DNA of 64,000 bases from Virgisporangium ochraceum (lineage in GTDB: Bacteria; Actinomycetota; Actinomycetes; Mycobacteriales; Micromonosporaceae), in assembly GCF_016863655.1 (NCBI RefSeq), contig NZ_BOPH01000034.1, positions 62,001 to 126,000 of the forward strand. The letters are read 5' to 3'. The notes under the pieces are model-generated. The model saw only the letters and a program-made list of their open reading frames with translations, ran no database searches and was not told the origin of the DNA. Within the stretch, counting starts at the first letter, position 1; every line of letters starts with the position of its first letter. Both the position numbers and the translations under genes were made by a program. This document shows, piece after piece, positions 44,054 through 52,170 of this stretch.

Positions 44054-44398
44054 GCGAGGCAGGGCCGAGCTGGGGCCGTGCCTGCGTCCACTACCGGCCG
44101 ATGCGATGGCATCGGCCTGGTGCCCAACGTGTTTTTCGGTCGACCGGCGTGCACGGCCGAACCGGCACGCCGAAAGTCACTTTCCTGGTTCGTGCTCGGC
44201 ATCCGGGCCGACCTGACCGACATACTCTGGTATCCGATCGGCATCGCGCCGCTCATCGCAGGGCACCACGCGCTTCGGTGTCAACGACGGCTGAAATTTT
44301 CACGCGTCGTCGACATTCGGCATCGTGCAGACCAATCCGAACGGGCGAGTTGCGCCCCGTCACCGTATTGCGGCGCTCCCCGCCGGAGCGGGTGGCGG
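44054..44398. other. Intergenic region between convergent units
   Basis: 345 bases with no gene supported. It holds two hairpins: the strong one listed at 44096-44117, and CGGCGTGC/GCACGCCG around 44142-44170. These probably end transcription from both sides. Confidence 0.4.
44096..44117 (+). terminator. Hairpin downstream of DUF4913
   Basis: GGCCGATGC and GCATCGGCC make a perfect nine-pair stem with a GATG loop, 43 bases after the DUF4913 stop. A GTTTTT run follows only about 14 bases later, so termination efficiency is uncertain. Confidence 0.45.
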
Positions 44399-45374
44399 TC
44401 ATTGTCCGTGGGCTGCGTGCCAGGCGGTGAGGATGTCGGGGCGTAGGCGGCCGCGGTCGGAGACGGCGAGGCCGTGGTCGCGGGCCCAGGCGCGGATCTC
44501 GGCGGTCGACGGGCCGGGCGCGGCCGGTGCCCGGTCGAGGTCGCTGAGGCGGGGACCGATCCGGGTGACGGCGTCGTCCTCGGTGAGTGCCCAGGCGTGC
44601 GCGGCGGCGAGGTAGCGGTAGGTCCATTCCTCGGCCAGCGGGCGGGTCTCGGCGAATACGATCGGCACCGACGGGAACCGCACCTGGACCTCGGCCAGAC
44701 CGTCAGCGACGACGGCAGGGCGGACCCGGTCTAGAGCGAAGACTTGGGAATAGCGGTCCTCGACCACGACCGCGGCACGGGGCAGGGCGGCGAGGTCGGC
44801 CAGGGCGTACCGCAGCTTACCGCCGGTGAGGCTGGCCACCAGGTCGGGCAGCGACTTGCGTTCCACCGACGCCACCAGCCTGCCGTCGACGACCAGGCCG
44901 TAGTCCCCGCACGGCAACCGCCCGCCGCACCGTGGATACCTGCTGTTTGGCGAACCGGTACGGGTACTGCTCGTGCGCGTCGACGACGATCTCTAACCCG
45001 GCGATCCCGGCCGCCCGCGCCGTTGGCGTCCGTACGGCGGGCCGGGCCTGTTTACGGGTGCGGGCCGACTGCCAGAACACCACCTCGCGGCCCCGGGCGG
45101 TGGTGAACACCAACTGCGAACGCGTTTCCCGGCCGCGGTCGAGGATCAGGTCGATCGCCGCACCCCGCCGGGTACACGACCGCAGCGGTACCTGCTCGAC
45201 CAGCTCCGGCGACGCCGGCCATTCTTCGACCGGCACCGGATGGCAGTACAACGCCGACGTCCGCGGCCACGTCCCCGACGTGCGGAACACTAACCCGGCC
45301 GCACCGAGCGGGACACGCAGCAGATACGGCAGCCGGGAGTCCGGGTCCGGATTACGGGCGATCAACAACCTCAC
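44399..45374 (-). pseudogene. ERCC4-nuclease/Lsr2 fusion gene with one-base frameshift
   Basis: The gene reads from about GTG 45374 (LLIARNPDPDSRLPYLLRVP; TSGTWPRTSALYCHPVPVEE) into IVVDAHEQYPYRFAKQQVSTVRRA, then the frame breaks at ~44917-44925. Removing one G restores RRALPCGDYGLVVDGR and VERKSLPDL, the ERCC4 nuclease block (GDY...ERK, residues in both halves). After the nuclease part the C-terminus STAEIRAWARDHGLAVSDRG is an Lsr2 DNA-binding domain. Intact members (~325 residues) are common in actinobacterial elements and may cut or bind A+T-rich DNA. Either a mutation or a sequencing error. Confidence 0.75.
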
Positions 45375-45486
45375 CTGTCCAGTGTCGACCACGCGCCAGC
45401 GGACCCGTGGACGACACCGACCCGCCCACATCCGGCCACGAGTCGTACACGGCGCCACGCTCAACATGCGGCAGAAGAGGAAGCCG

Positions 45487-45614
45487 CGGACCGAAGGGGA
45501 TTCGAACCCCCGGTGGGGCATGGCGCGCCAGCGGCCCCACACGCTGTCGAGCCGCCCGTGCGCACCCGGCTTCCGACCCAAAGCGCTGCAATAACCCGGC
45601 TCTGCCACCGGTCC
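45487..45614 (-). tRNA. tRNA-like structure with abnormal anticodon region
   Basis: 128 bases on the minus strand. Acceptor arms GGACCGG/TCGGTCC pair over seven positions (one G-U), discriminator G, T8-G9, a D arm GCAG...TTGC with GG in its loop, and a T arm GGGGG-TTCGAAT-CCCCT are all in order. A five-pair anticodon stem GCGCT/AGCGT encloses 36 bases instead of seven, and a GTGGGG/CCCCAC variable-arm-like hairpin follows. It is either a degraded tRNA, a tRNA with an insertion, or a divergent class II tRNA. The isotype is not assignable. Confidence 0.45.
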
Positions 45615-45656
45615 ATCTACATTATCGATCATTCCGGGGACGAGCGCTCAGCGGCC

Positions 45657-45687
45657 AGATCAGCACAACCGCGCTGTCCGCGGCAGA
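45657..45687. repeat. Dispersed repeat, copy 1 (partial)
   Basis: AGATCAGCAC-ACCGCGCT-CGCGGCAGA shared with the copy at 53985-54023, differing at a few positions and ending before the ATCCGGAC part. Lies in a non-coding gap. Confidence 0.45.
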
Positions 45688-45759
45688 AGCGCGCACGTGA
45701 TCGAGCGGCATCGCGGCAGGGGTTCCGGCTCGTCGACGATGGGCAGCGTCGAGTGTCGG

Positions 45760-46320
45760 TCAGGGTTCGTTGGGCTCAGCTGACCAGCGACGTGCGCGGT
45801 CGGTGATGGCGGCGACCATCGCACTCTTGCCGTCGGTGTAGGCGTTGCGGTCGTGCGAATGGCGGCCGGCGAGCTGCTGCTTGAGGTGTTCGTACTCCTG
45901 GAGTGCATCGGGGTGGGCGCGTAGGTAGTCGCGGAAGGCCAGGACATCGGTGAACCGCTGGGAGCCGGTGGGCACAAGATGGAGGTGATGGGTACGGCGT
46001 TGAGGGCTCGGCTTGCAGAACCAGTGCATGACGTCGGCTCGGTACGGTGCGTAGCAGTAGTCAAGCGGGACGAGCAGGTCGATGCAGGGTCGCGTCGAGT
46101 CCAGGTCACCTACGCCGATCATGATGTCGATGACGGGCTTTGCGGCCAGGCCTGGCACCGCTGTACTACCGACATGGTGCACACCACCGGTGATCCAGGG
46201 TGTGAGGACCCGGGTGAGCAGGCTCGCCTCGCTGGCGAAGTCGGCCGGCCAGGCCGCGTCGTAAGGATGGAGGGCGATCGTCTGATCCCCGCGCCGGCCG
46301 TCGCCCTGATCATGTGTCAT
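45760..46320 (-). CDS. GrpB/UPF0157 family protein
   Basis: 186 residues from ATG 46320 (GGAAGGCAGGG upstream). The GrpB nucleotidyltransferase-like signature is complete: LHPYDAAWPADFASEA, HHVGSTAVPGLAAKPVIDIM and a C-terminal YLRAHPDALQEYEHLKQQLA. The family belongs to the Pol-beta superfamily; some members have been linked to dephospho-CoA or uncertain roles. On this element it may be passenger cargo or a toxin-like nucleotidyltransferase; only the family is certain. Confidence 0.85.
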   Translation of the reverse strand: MTHDQGDGRRGDQTIALHPYDAAWPADFASEASLLTRVLTPWITGGVHHVGSTAVPGLAAKPVIDIMIGVGDLDSTRPCIDLLVPLDYCYAPYRADVMHWFCKPSPQRRTHHLHLVPTGSQRFTDVLAFRDYLRAHPDALQEYEHLKQQLAGRHSHDRNAYTDGKSAMVAAITDRARRWSAEPNEP

Positions 46321-46453
46321 CACCACACCCTGCCTTCCATAGCACAGCCGACACCGACCCTGATCCTGCCAGCAGCGGTGCACCGTTCGGCGCACTCCGA
46401 ACGGCACGCCCCGTCATACGGCCCGCCAGCGATTACCCCGTCTGCCGAGCGGT

Positions 46454-46470
46454 GCGCGGCAGATCCGGAC
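46454..46470. repeat. Dispersed repeat, copy 2
   Basis: GCGCGGCAGATCCGGAC, sharing 15 bases with the copies at 49165 and 53985. Located in the gap upstream of the DUF6959-like remnant. Confidence 0.5.
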
Positions 46471-46513
46471 TGGTGAGTGGCCCGTTCAGACACCGCGGTG
46501 CCAACATCATCCA

Positions 46514-46661
46514 ATGACCGATGAGCAGGCTCGCGTCCTCGCCCGTGATGGGAACGTCGCAGTGACCTGGTTGGCCGATCGCTCCTATCTCGGGGATCCA
46601 TGCGCAAGGCGACACCTTGCTGAGCTGCATCGACAGCTCGCCCATGCGGCGAGCCCCATAG
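46514..46661 (+). pseudogene. DUF6959-like remnant, frameshifted and truncated
   Basis: ATG 46514 opens MTDEQARVLARDGNVAVTWL, then ADRSYLG. The natural continuation GIHAQGDTLLSCIDSSPM lies one frame away, the shift falling in a GGGG run near 46590. The pattern (Gly-Asn-x-Ala-Val ... Gln-Gly-Asp-Thr-Leu) fits small DUF6959 proteins. A stop at 46661 cuts it short of family length. Recognition is from memory of the family pattern, so moderate confidence only. Confidence 0.4.
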
Positions 46662-46773
46662 GCGGAAGCGGCCGTACCCTCACGACGAGGCCAACTGAGC
46701 TCTACCTTCACTGACGCCGCGCACCCAGCGACAGATGAGGATGGCGAGAGGGATGCCGCGCCGGTCGCACAGG

Positions 46774-47736
46774 TTAGTGTGCACGAGCAGCGCGAAGTTG
46801 GGTTTCGGTGAATGCGGTGTGGGGGTGGTTGTCGCCGAGCACCCGCCGCCGGTCGGTAAGGACCTGCTCGTACAAGGTGATCGCCTCGGCCGCCCGCCCC
46901 GCCGCCTGGTAGGCGAGAGCGAGGTTGTGGCGGGAGGTCAGGGTATCGGGGTGGTCGTCGCCGAGCACCCGCCGGCAGTCGGCGAGTTCTTCTTCGTGCA
47001 GGATGATCGCCTCGGCTACCCTCCCCACCGCCCGGTAGGCGTAGGCGAGGTTGTGGCGGGAGGTCAGGGCGTCGGGGTGGTCGTCGCCGAGCACCCGCCG
47101 GGAGTCGGTGAGGACCTGCTCGTACATGGTGATCGCCTCGGCCATCCGCCCCGCCGCCTGGTAGGCGAGAGCGAGGTTGTGGCGGGAGGTCAGGGTATCG
47201 GGGTGGTCGTCGCCGAGCACCCGCCGGCAGTCGCCAAGTTCTTCCTCATGCAGCGTGATCGCCTCCGTCAACCGCCCCGCCGACCGGTAGGAGAGAGCAA
47301 GGTTGTTGCGGGAGGTCAGGGTGTCGGGGTGGTTGTCGCCGAGCACCCGCCGCCGGTCGGATAGCACCTGCTCGTGCAGGGTGATCGCCTCGGCCACCCG
47401 CCTCGCCGCCCGGTAGGCGTCGGCGAGGTTGTTGCGGGAGGTCAGGGTGTCGGGGTGGTTGTCGCCGAGCACCCGCCGCCGATCGGAGAGCACCTCCTCG
47501 AATTGGGTGATCGCCGGGTCCAGCTGGCCTTGGTGCAGGCGGTAGATGGCCGCACGATCACCGAGGTAGAGCAGGTCGGTGTTGTCGTGGCCGGGGCCGA
47601 TGTGCGCGGCGACCGCGTCGATGTGCGGCAACAGCGCATTCCACTGCTGTCCCCAACGAGCAACCGCGCTCCTCGCCGCGATCTTCGTCCTCCAACTCAT
47701 CGAAGAGCAGCGCCAGTCACGATGAAATGAGCTCAA
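46774..47736 (-). CDS. Kinesin-light-chain-type TPR protein, probably truncated
   Basis: 320 residues or 308 from the Met at 47700. After a short N-terminus (WNALLPHIDAVAAHIGPGHD) come six near-identical 42-residue repeats built on RRVLGDNHPDTLTSRNNLAL and AITLHEQVLSD. In actinobacteria such repeats normally form the C-terminus of NB-ARC STAND ATPases. No NTPase domain precedes them here, so this is likely the surviving tail of a larger sensor, or a stand-alone scaffold. The repeats are conserved at DNA level (126-base units), suggesting recent duplication or gene conversion. Confidence 0.65.
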   Translation of the reverse strand: MSSFHRDWRCSSMSWRTKIAARSAVARWGQQWNALLPHIDAVAAHIGPGHDNTDLLYLGDRAAIYRLHQGQLDPAITQFEEVLSDRRRVLGDNHPDTLTSRNNLADAYRAARRVAEAITLHEQVLSDRRRVLGDNHPDTLTSRNNLALSYRSAGRLTEAITLHEEELGDCRRVLGDDHPDTLTSRHNLALAYQAAGRMAEAITMYEQVLTDSRRVLGDDHPDALTSRHNLAYAYRAVGRVAEAIILHEEELADCRRVLGDDHPDTLTSRHNLALAYQAAGRAAEAITLYEQVLTDRRRVLGDNHPHTAFTETQLRAARAH

Positions 47737-48043
47737 TGCGTGCGTCCGACAGGCGGTGAGGTGGGCCTGCTGCTTCCGTCCGCGAGGACGGATGCAGGTC
47801 AGGGCAGTTTGGTGTCCGGGTGCGCGGCGAGGTAGTGGCTACCGCCCGCAGGACGAGTTGATCAGACGACACGACGCCGATGTCGGAAGCGGGGAAGGCA
47901 GCCAGATCTGGACCATGCGTCTCTGTCGTCATCACGAGCAGTCGCTGGCATACCGCGCCCCCGGAGCGGCAGATCCGGAAGGCTCCGCGAAGGCCAGTGG
48001 GAGCATTAGGATGCAGAGAAGCTGGTATCCGTCCAACCAGTGG
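47737..48043. other. Gap with a possible degraded small gene on the minus strand
   Basis: A minus-strand frame from ATG 47935 reads MMTTETHGPDLAAFPASDIG, VVSSDQLVLRAVA; a plausible continuation HYLAAHPDTKLP then a stop (near 47801) lies one frame away. This resembles another small frameshifted gene of unknown family. A copy of the dispersed repeat lies at 47966-47979. Confidence 0.3.
47966..47979. repeat. Dispersed repeat, copy 3 (core only)
   Basis: GCGGCAGATCCGGA, identical to the core of the other copies over 14 bases. Confidence 0.4.
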
Positions 48044-48739
48044 TCAATTCCTCGAGGAAGACATGATTAGGGTTGCCCCAGCCCCAACGCCCGCGTCTCG
48101 CAATGTCTCACTATGCGCTAATTGGCGTGCACCCTCTTTCCAGAAGAGCTCGTATTCCACAGCTCTTACTTGGTGGTCCGGCGAACGAAACGGAAGTTCA
48201 GGCGCGGAGAGGAGCTTGTTCACAATACTCAAGACAGGCACGTCGATTGGTAGTGCGACATCCCACCGATCGGTAGTGGAGGTCGCAGCGAGGATTACGG
48301 AGACTCTTTCCAGGTTGACCTTGGCCGCCTCGCCTATCCCTGAGGGTGCCTTCGCGTCGTGCGCACCAACGCTGCCCGGCATGGCACCGGCGTAGGAATC
48401 GTTTTTCTCCGCTTCCGTACCGACCCCCCGCTCGTGGGGGCGAAGGTCGAGTGGGTCTTCACTGTTGCGGACATTGATCCACAGGCCGCGAAAGTATTCC
48501 ACATCGCCGCCCAAGGCTTCCACCACAAGCTCCAACTGACCCCAGCGGGGGCACTTCACGCAGCGAATGACAGCATTGGCCGTCGTGTGACTCATTGCGG
48601 CGTTTGTCTGCCGAGCAATCTGCCGAGTGCTCGGCTCTCCGCCATGGCGATGAAGGATGCGCAGCTCTCTACGCAGCACCGAAATCGGATCAAGATCGGG
48701 ATCCCGCGGCTTGCCGGCACCATCAGTCACGCCGCGCAT
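48044..48739 (-). CDS. HTH protein with C-terminal ubiquitin-like domain
   Basis: About 231 residues; ATG 48739 has only a weak ribosome site, and GTG 48733 is an alternative. Residues ~20-95 look like an XRE-type helix-turn-helix region (STRQIARQTNAAMSHTTANA; LELVVEALGGDVEYFRGLW). The C-terminal ~80 residues read like a YukD/EsaB-type beta-grasp fold: VALPIDVPVLSIVNKLLSAP, VEYELFWKEGARQLAHSETL, DAGVGAGATLIM. No terminal Gly-Gly. Such HTH-Ubl proteins occur with predicted conflict systems. A partner role with the nearby EACC1/caspase genes is inference. Confidence 0.5.
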   Translation of the reverse strand: MRGVTDGAGKPRDPDLDPISVLRRELRILHRHGGEPSTRQIARQTNAAMSHTTANAVIRCVKCPRWGQLELVVEALGGDVEYFRGLWINVRNSEDPLDLRPHERGVGTEAEKNDSYAGAMPGSVGAHDAKAPSGIGEAAKVNLERVSVILAATSTTDRWDVALPIDVPVLSIVNKLLSAPELPFRSPDHQVRAVEYELFWKEGARQLAHSETLRDAGVGAGATLIMSSSRN

Positions 48740-49242
48740 TATCCCGAACTTGTAAAATCTTGTAAAGAAGGCGTCCGTGAGCGTTGCTCCCCGTTGCATG
48801 TCGTCAGCGCTTGACGCAATTCGGCATTCCCTGTTAGCACCCGTAAAGCATGCCCTCCTATGCCGCAATGTTGCATCAGCAGCATCGAGTGGATCACTCG
48901 GTGGGGGACACATGACGGAAGGACGGGATTGGCCATGGGAAGAGGACGGTCGCAAGGATTGCCTGGCCGACGACAGGAGCTGGGAAATCTAGCCGCCCAG
49001 GGTGCGATGAGCGGCTTTGTGCGAGCGGTTGTCTCCTGGTTGATCGAGTGCATATTCGGCCGATGAACTCGCGGGCGTCTGATGACCAGCGACCTCAGGC
49101 GCCCGCACATCGGCACGAGCGGACGCCGCCCCACCCCAGTGCCGCTACGGCCCGCAGCGATCGACTCGCGGCAGATCCGGACGCCAAGATCGGATTGAAT
49201 CGTGCCGGCGCACCAAGTTCACCGGTTACGAACCTCAGCCGA
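48740..49242. other. Gap of about 500 bases, no gene supported
   Basis: A plus-strand mini-frame at 48914-48992 (MTEGRDWPWEEDGRKDCLAD, 26 residues) follows GGTGGGGG but has no family match. A dispersed-repeat copy lies at 49165-49183. Confidence 0.3.
49165..49183. repeat. Dispersed repeat, copy 4
   Basis: CTCGCGGCAGATCCGGACG, identical to the 3' part of the copy at 53985-54023 over 19 bases. Confidence 0.5.
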
Positions 49243-49409
49243 TCAGAGTTCGTCGAGTCCGACCTCGTGCAGCACTCCGTCCGGGCCTATCCGGAAGTGC
49301 GCGGCGGTCCCATCGTCTGTCGGGCAACTTCGTATGCAGCCTCGCCGTCGGTTGCGAACAGCGCATACTGACCAACTTCAGGTACTCCGGCCGGCCACTC
49401 GTCGCGCAC
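49243..49409 (-). pseudogene. Small frameshifted gene downstream of the caspase gene
   Basis: GTG 49409, just past the caspase stop, opens VRDEWPAGVPEVGQYALFAT, DGEAAYEVARQ. The chain then continues sensibly only two bases over: DDGTAAHFRIGPDGVLHEVG, LDEL, stop at 49243. A one-base deletion would restore a ~55-residue protein. Family not recognised. Order and spacing suggest it was the last gene of the EACC1-caspase unit. Confidence 0.4.
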
Positions 49410-49411
49410 GC

Positions 49412-50887
49412 CTACCGGCTCACTTGAACGGAAATCGTTTTGCTTTCAATTGGCGCGCCATTGAGGCGTACCCGAATGGAGAGCATGATTTGCAATGTGT
49501 CGGCACCAAGCGAACCATTGGCGAAGATGACAGTTCCGTTAACCAGGGCAGAAGGAGCAACGGGCGACATCGGACTACCTGGGAAATCGCCTCCGTCTAT
49601 ACCCTCACGATCACGTTGTCGACCATTTGGCGCCTCCACGATGGACATTCCCCAAATCTCAAATGGTTCCGACGACCCATTCTTCGCTTGAAGTTGTAAC
49701 TTCACCGACTGTTCGAGATCCCACACGCCCGTGATCGTAATCGTTATGCCGGAGAACCTGGTTTGTCCCGCCGCCATGAGACGGTTTCTTGGCACCGAAG
49801 GCGCCGATACCGTCCCTTCTGGACCTACGGATGCAGTTGCTCTCTCCGGTGAGTGGGGATCGTCCGACCTCGGCCGGGAACTTGTGGTATCAGAGGGTGC
49901 GCTTCCCGTTGGCAGAGGAGCCCGATCCGTCCCGCGACCGGTTCTGTTCCTCTGATCATCGCCCAACCACTGTGTACCGGCCAGCACCGCCAAGAGCAAC
50001 GCAAGCATGGCGGCGGTCACAAATACGCCGGTTCGGGCGTGACGACGTCCTCGCGGCAGTCTCGACCGCCTGAGCCTAAATTGGGGGTCCGTTAGCATGC
50101 GCTCAAGAGAAGAGACCACCGGTGTGGCGTTAGGTGTCGTTAAGGCACGGTTACGTGCTAGCGCGATCTGGCCACCTATGTTTCGGGCTGAGAGTTCCGG
50201 CAGTGGGCGACCCTTTGCCTCCAAAGATGCATGAAGGTGGAGGTATAGCGTTTCCATGTCCAGGTTTTCCGGACCGTTGGGTTTTCCATTGCGTAGGACG
50301 TCCAGGAGTTCGCCTGAGAACGCGGTGTACATCTCGTTGGGGGGCGCAACGGCGCGTTCGTTTGCGTGGGATGCCGTGAGAATGCAGACCCCTCGAATGT
50401 TGGCTCGATCAACGAGTGGGTTAGAGGGTGGGGACTGGTAACCGCTCATTGCCCGCGCGCTGTAGCAGCAGTCGAGTACGACGATCGAGCGCTTGTTCGC
50501 GGCCGTGCGTTCGTGGATAACCCGACGGATGTGTTCGTACGGAATCGAGGTGTAAGCCGCCTCGGGGCCTGGTATGGACGAAGGGAGAGCCAGCAGCAAC
50601 CTGTCATCATGGGTATCGATCAACCCGTGACCTACGTAGTAAAAGACGAGAGTGTCGTCGGCCTCCTTGGATGCGTGCCGTAGCGCATTTAATACCGCCA
50701 CCTGGTCAGAAGACTTCGGCAGAAGCCGACAGTGCTCTCGGGCGATACCCCAGATGGAGGGATCCGTCAGTACGTCTTGGACGGCCTTGGCGCTGGACGC
50801 CGCGGACGGCAGTGGTCCGAGGTGTGTAAAATGAGAGACACCAAGCAAAATCACACGTGAACGCGTGGGGTCGGCGAGCAGCGCCAT
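49412..50887 (-). CDS. Membrane-anchored caspase-like (C14) protease
   Basis: 491 residues. Caspase domain (~1-250): His87 in FYYVGHG and Cys141 in VVLDCCYSA form the dyad; the N-terminal SRVILLGVSHFTHLGPLPSA strand is typical of prokaryotic caspases. A membrane helix lies near 290-312 (VFVTAAMLALLLAVLAGTQW), followed by a Ser/Thr/Pro linker and an extracytoplasmic beta-rich domain (~375-491). So the protease faces the cytoplasm and the tail faces outward. The EACC1 gene is three bases upstream on the same strand. In related predicted systems such proteases cause abortive cell death; here that is inference. Confidence 0.82.
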   Translation of the reverse strand: MALLADPTRSRVILLGVSHFTHLGPLPSAASSAKAVQDVLTDPSIWGIAREHCRLLPKSSDQVAVLNALRHASKEADDTLVFYYVGHGLIDTHDDRLLLALPSSIPGPEAAYTSIPYEHIRRVIHERTAANKRSIVVLDCCYSARAMSGYQSPPSNPLVDRANIRGVCILTASHANERAVAPPNEMYTAFSGELLDVLRNGKPNGPENLDMETLYLHLHASLEAKGRPLPELSARNIGGQIALARNRALTTPNATPVVSSLERMLTDPQFRLRRSRLPRGRRHARTGVFVTAAMLALLLAVLAGTQWLGDDQRNRTGRGTDRAPLPTGSAPSDTTSSRPRSDDPHSPERATASVGPEGTVSAPSVPRNRLMAAGQTRFSGITITITGVWDLEQSVKLQLQAKNGSSEPFEIWGMSIVEAPNGRQRDREGIDGGDFPGSPMSPVAPSALVNGTVIFANGSLGADTLQIMLSIRVRLNGAPIESKTISVQVSR

Positions 50888-50889
50888 GC

Positions 50890-51255
50890 TTAGTTGTCCG
50901 GCATGTCTTCATACGGGAGACAATCGGACCCGATCGTCTCAGTGATTTGTTCAATGGAACGAGGCTCTGCGTCCGTCACCTCTGCCCTTATTCCCTGACG
51001 CTCGATGGTGACCGTTGCCGAATTGCGCTTGGCCTCACGCCACGCCGCACATGCCACAATGAGCGCACAGAGGTCGATGCTACGTCCTAGTACTACGTCG
51101 ATGACCTCTAGCGGCCCCATGGCACCCGAGGCTGGATCCGCTTGCGGGATCGAAAGGCTAGCGCGCCCGGCGATCCGTGGGTCGCTCGCCAGCCACTTAT
51201 GGAGCTGGAAGATGTCGCCATTCGCCGCACGATCAACACTCAACTGAAGATGCAC
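50890..51255 (-). CDS. EACC1 (effector-associated constant component 1)
   Basis: 121 residues matching EACC1: LHKWLASDPRIAGRASL, then ASGAMGPLEVIDVVLGR with the conserved Gly-x-Met-Gly, a hydrophobic helix DLCALIVACAAWREAKR and a short beta strand (VTIERQGIRAEV). EACC1 proteins are predicted from comparative genomics to be constant partners of variable effectors (proteases, STAND proteins) in bacterial conflict systems. It directly precedes the caspase gene, a common pairing. Biochemistry unknown. Confidence 0.75.
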   Translation of the reverse strand: MHLQLSVDRAANGDIFQLHKWLASDPRIAGRASLSIPQADPASGAMGPLEVIDVVLGRSIDLCALIVACAAWREAKRNSATVTIERQGIRAEVTDAEPRSIEQITETIGSDCLPYEDMPDN

Positions 51256-51669
51256 GGCAGCATCTTCCGACTTTCGCGGCGCATGGCGCGCCTAAACGCG
51301 ATGCTTTCACTCTGCTCGAATTGCAGATAATGCCAAAACTCGCTTTTCGGTCATCTTGATCACTGACTACACATCAAGCCAGCTGGTTAAGTTGCCGCTA
51401 TTGTCAGCGTGGCCCTGCGATCACGTTGTGAGCACCGCGAGCTCGGCATCAGCTGGGTCGCCATCATCGGCCCCACGTGGGTTGTATGTAAACGGCAAGG
51501 TTGCATGCGCTCTCATCGGCATGGGGGCGCGCGGAGCGGCATGAGCGGAAACCTGATCAGCATGCGTTCCCATAGGCGCCGATGCCGTTTCGGCTGACGT
51601 TTATCAGTGCGGCAGATTCTTTCGGTGACGGCAGCCAAGATTTATCATTCGCGACGGATTGTGCACAAA
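51256..51669. other. Gap upstream of EACC1
   Basis: 414 bases without a supportable gene, lower in G+C around 51310-51380 and 51600-51670; the promoter of the EACC1-caspase unit is expected near 51330-51370. The 14-base sequence CGGCATGAGCGGAA at 51537-51550 recurs at 55437-55450. Confidence 0.35.
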
Positions 51670-52170
51670 CTAGAAGCGAATCACGATCTTTTCGATCAAC
51701 ACAACCTCGTCGCTCTCCAGGCGTACGCACCCCACTTGGTCCAGGAAGTCGATCGCGCGATCAAAATCTTCTGGCCGATTGACTTCGGACGCCAGCGTGC
51801 TGCGGGGGAGTTTTCGAGAGGGAGCAGCTAGCAGTGCAACCACAAGCTGACCGCTGCCACTCGGTGCGCGTTTGCGGACGCCCTGCAGACTTCCGAGGGC
51901 GGCCACCGCGGCCAGAGTAGCGGGAAGGGTAACGCCGGCCACCGCTGTGAGGACCACGCCGGCCACTCCGGCCGCTCCCGTGATTGCCTTGAAGAGGTCG
52001 CACCAGATGAGCTGGCCAGAGGTTGGATTGAGGGTGAGGGCGTGGCTGCCTGACGCGCTCGACACAGCCTGTTGGGCAATAGCCGTTGCCATACGGTCCA
52101 CTTCCTGCACATCGAGACCGGCTGAATCGGACACCGTCTCAACACCGCGCTTGATCTCGTCAATTAACAC
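51670..52170 (-). CDS. Small membrane-associated protein linked to the metalloprotease
   Basis: 166 residues. N-terminal helix (LIDEIKRGVETVSDSAGLDV), two hydrophobic stretches at ~62-95 (ITGAAGVAGVVLTAVAGVTL and PATLAAVAALGSLQGV) that may form a membrane hairpin, and a C-terminal alpha/beta part (EDFDRAIDFLDQVGCVRLES). Overlaps the upstream metalloprotease gene by 11 bases, so the two are cotranscribed and may work together. No family recognised. Confidence 0.6.
   Translation of the reverse strand: MLIDEIKRGVETVSDSAGLDVQEVDRMATAIAQQAVSSASGSHALTLNPTSGQLIWCDLFKAITGAAGVAGVVLTAVAGVTLPATLAAVAALGSLQGVRKRAPSGSGQLVVALLAAPSRKLPRSTLASEVNRPEDFDRAIDFLDQVGCVRLESDEVVLIEKIVIRF

Noticed and set aside
44253..44627. 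124-residue minus-strand frame
   Set aside because: His/Arg/Pro-rich shadow of the ERCC4-Lsr2 C-terminus in another frame.
46735..47364. Plus-strand frame with repeated VVVAEHPP units
   Set aside because: Mirror of the TPR repeats on the opposite strand; the TPR reading makes a known fold.
46820..47500. Regular repeats considered as a CRISPR array
   Set aside because: The period is 126 bases, units are coding throughout and there are no unique spacers.
48914..48992. 26-codon plus-strand mini-gene
   Set aside because: Has a possible ribosome site but no recognisable peptide class and no supporting context.
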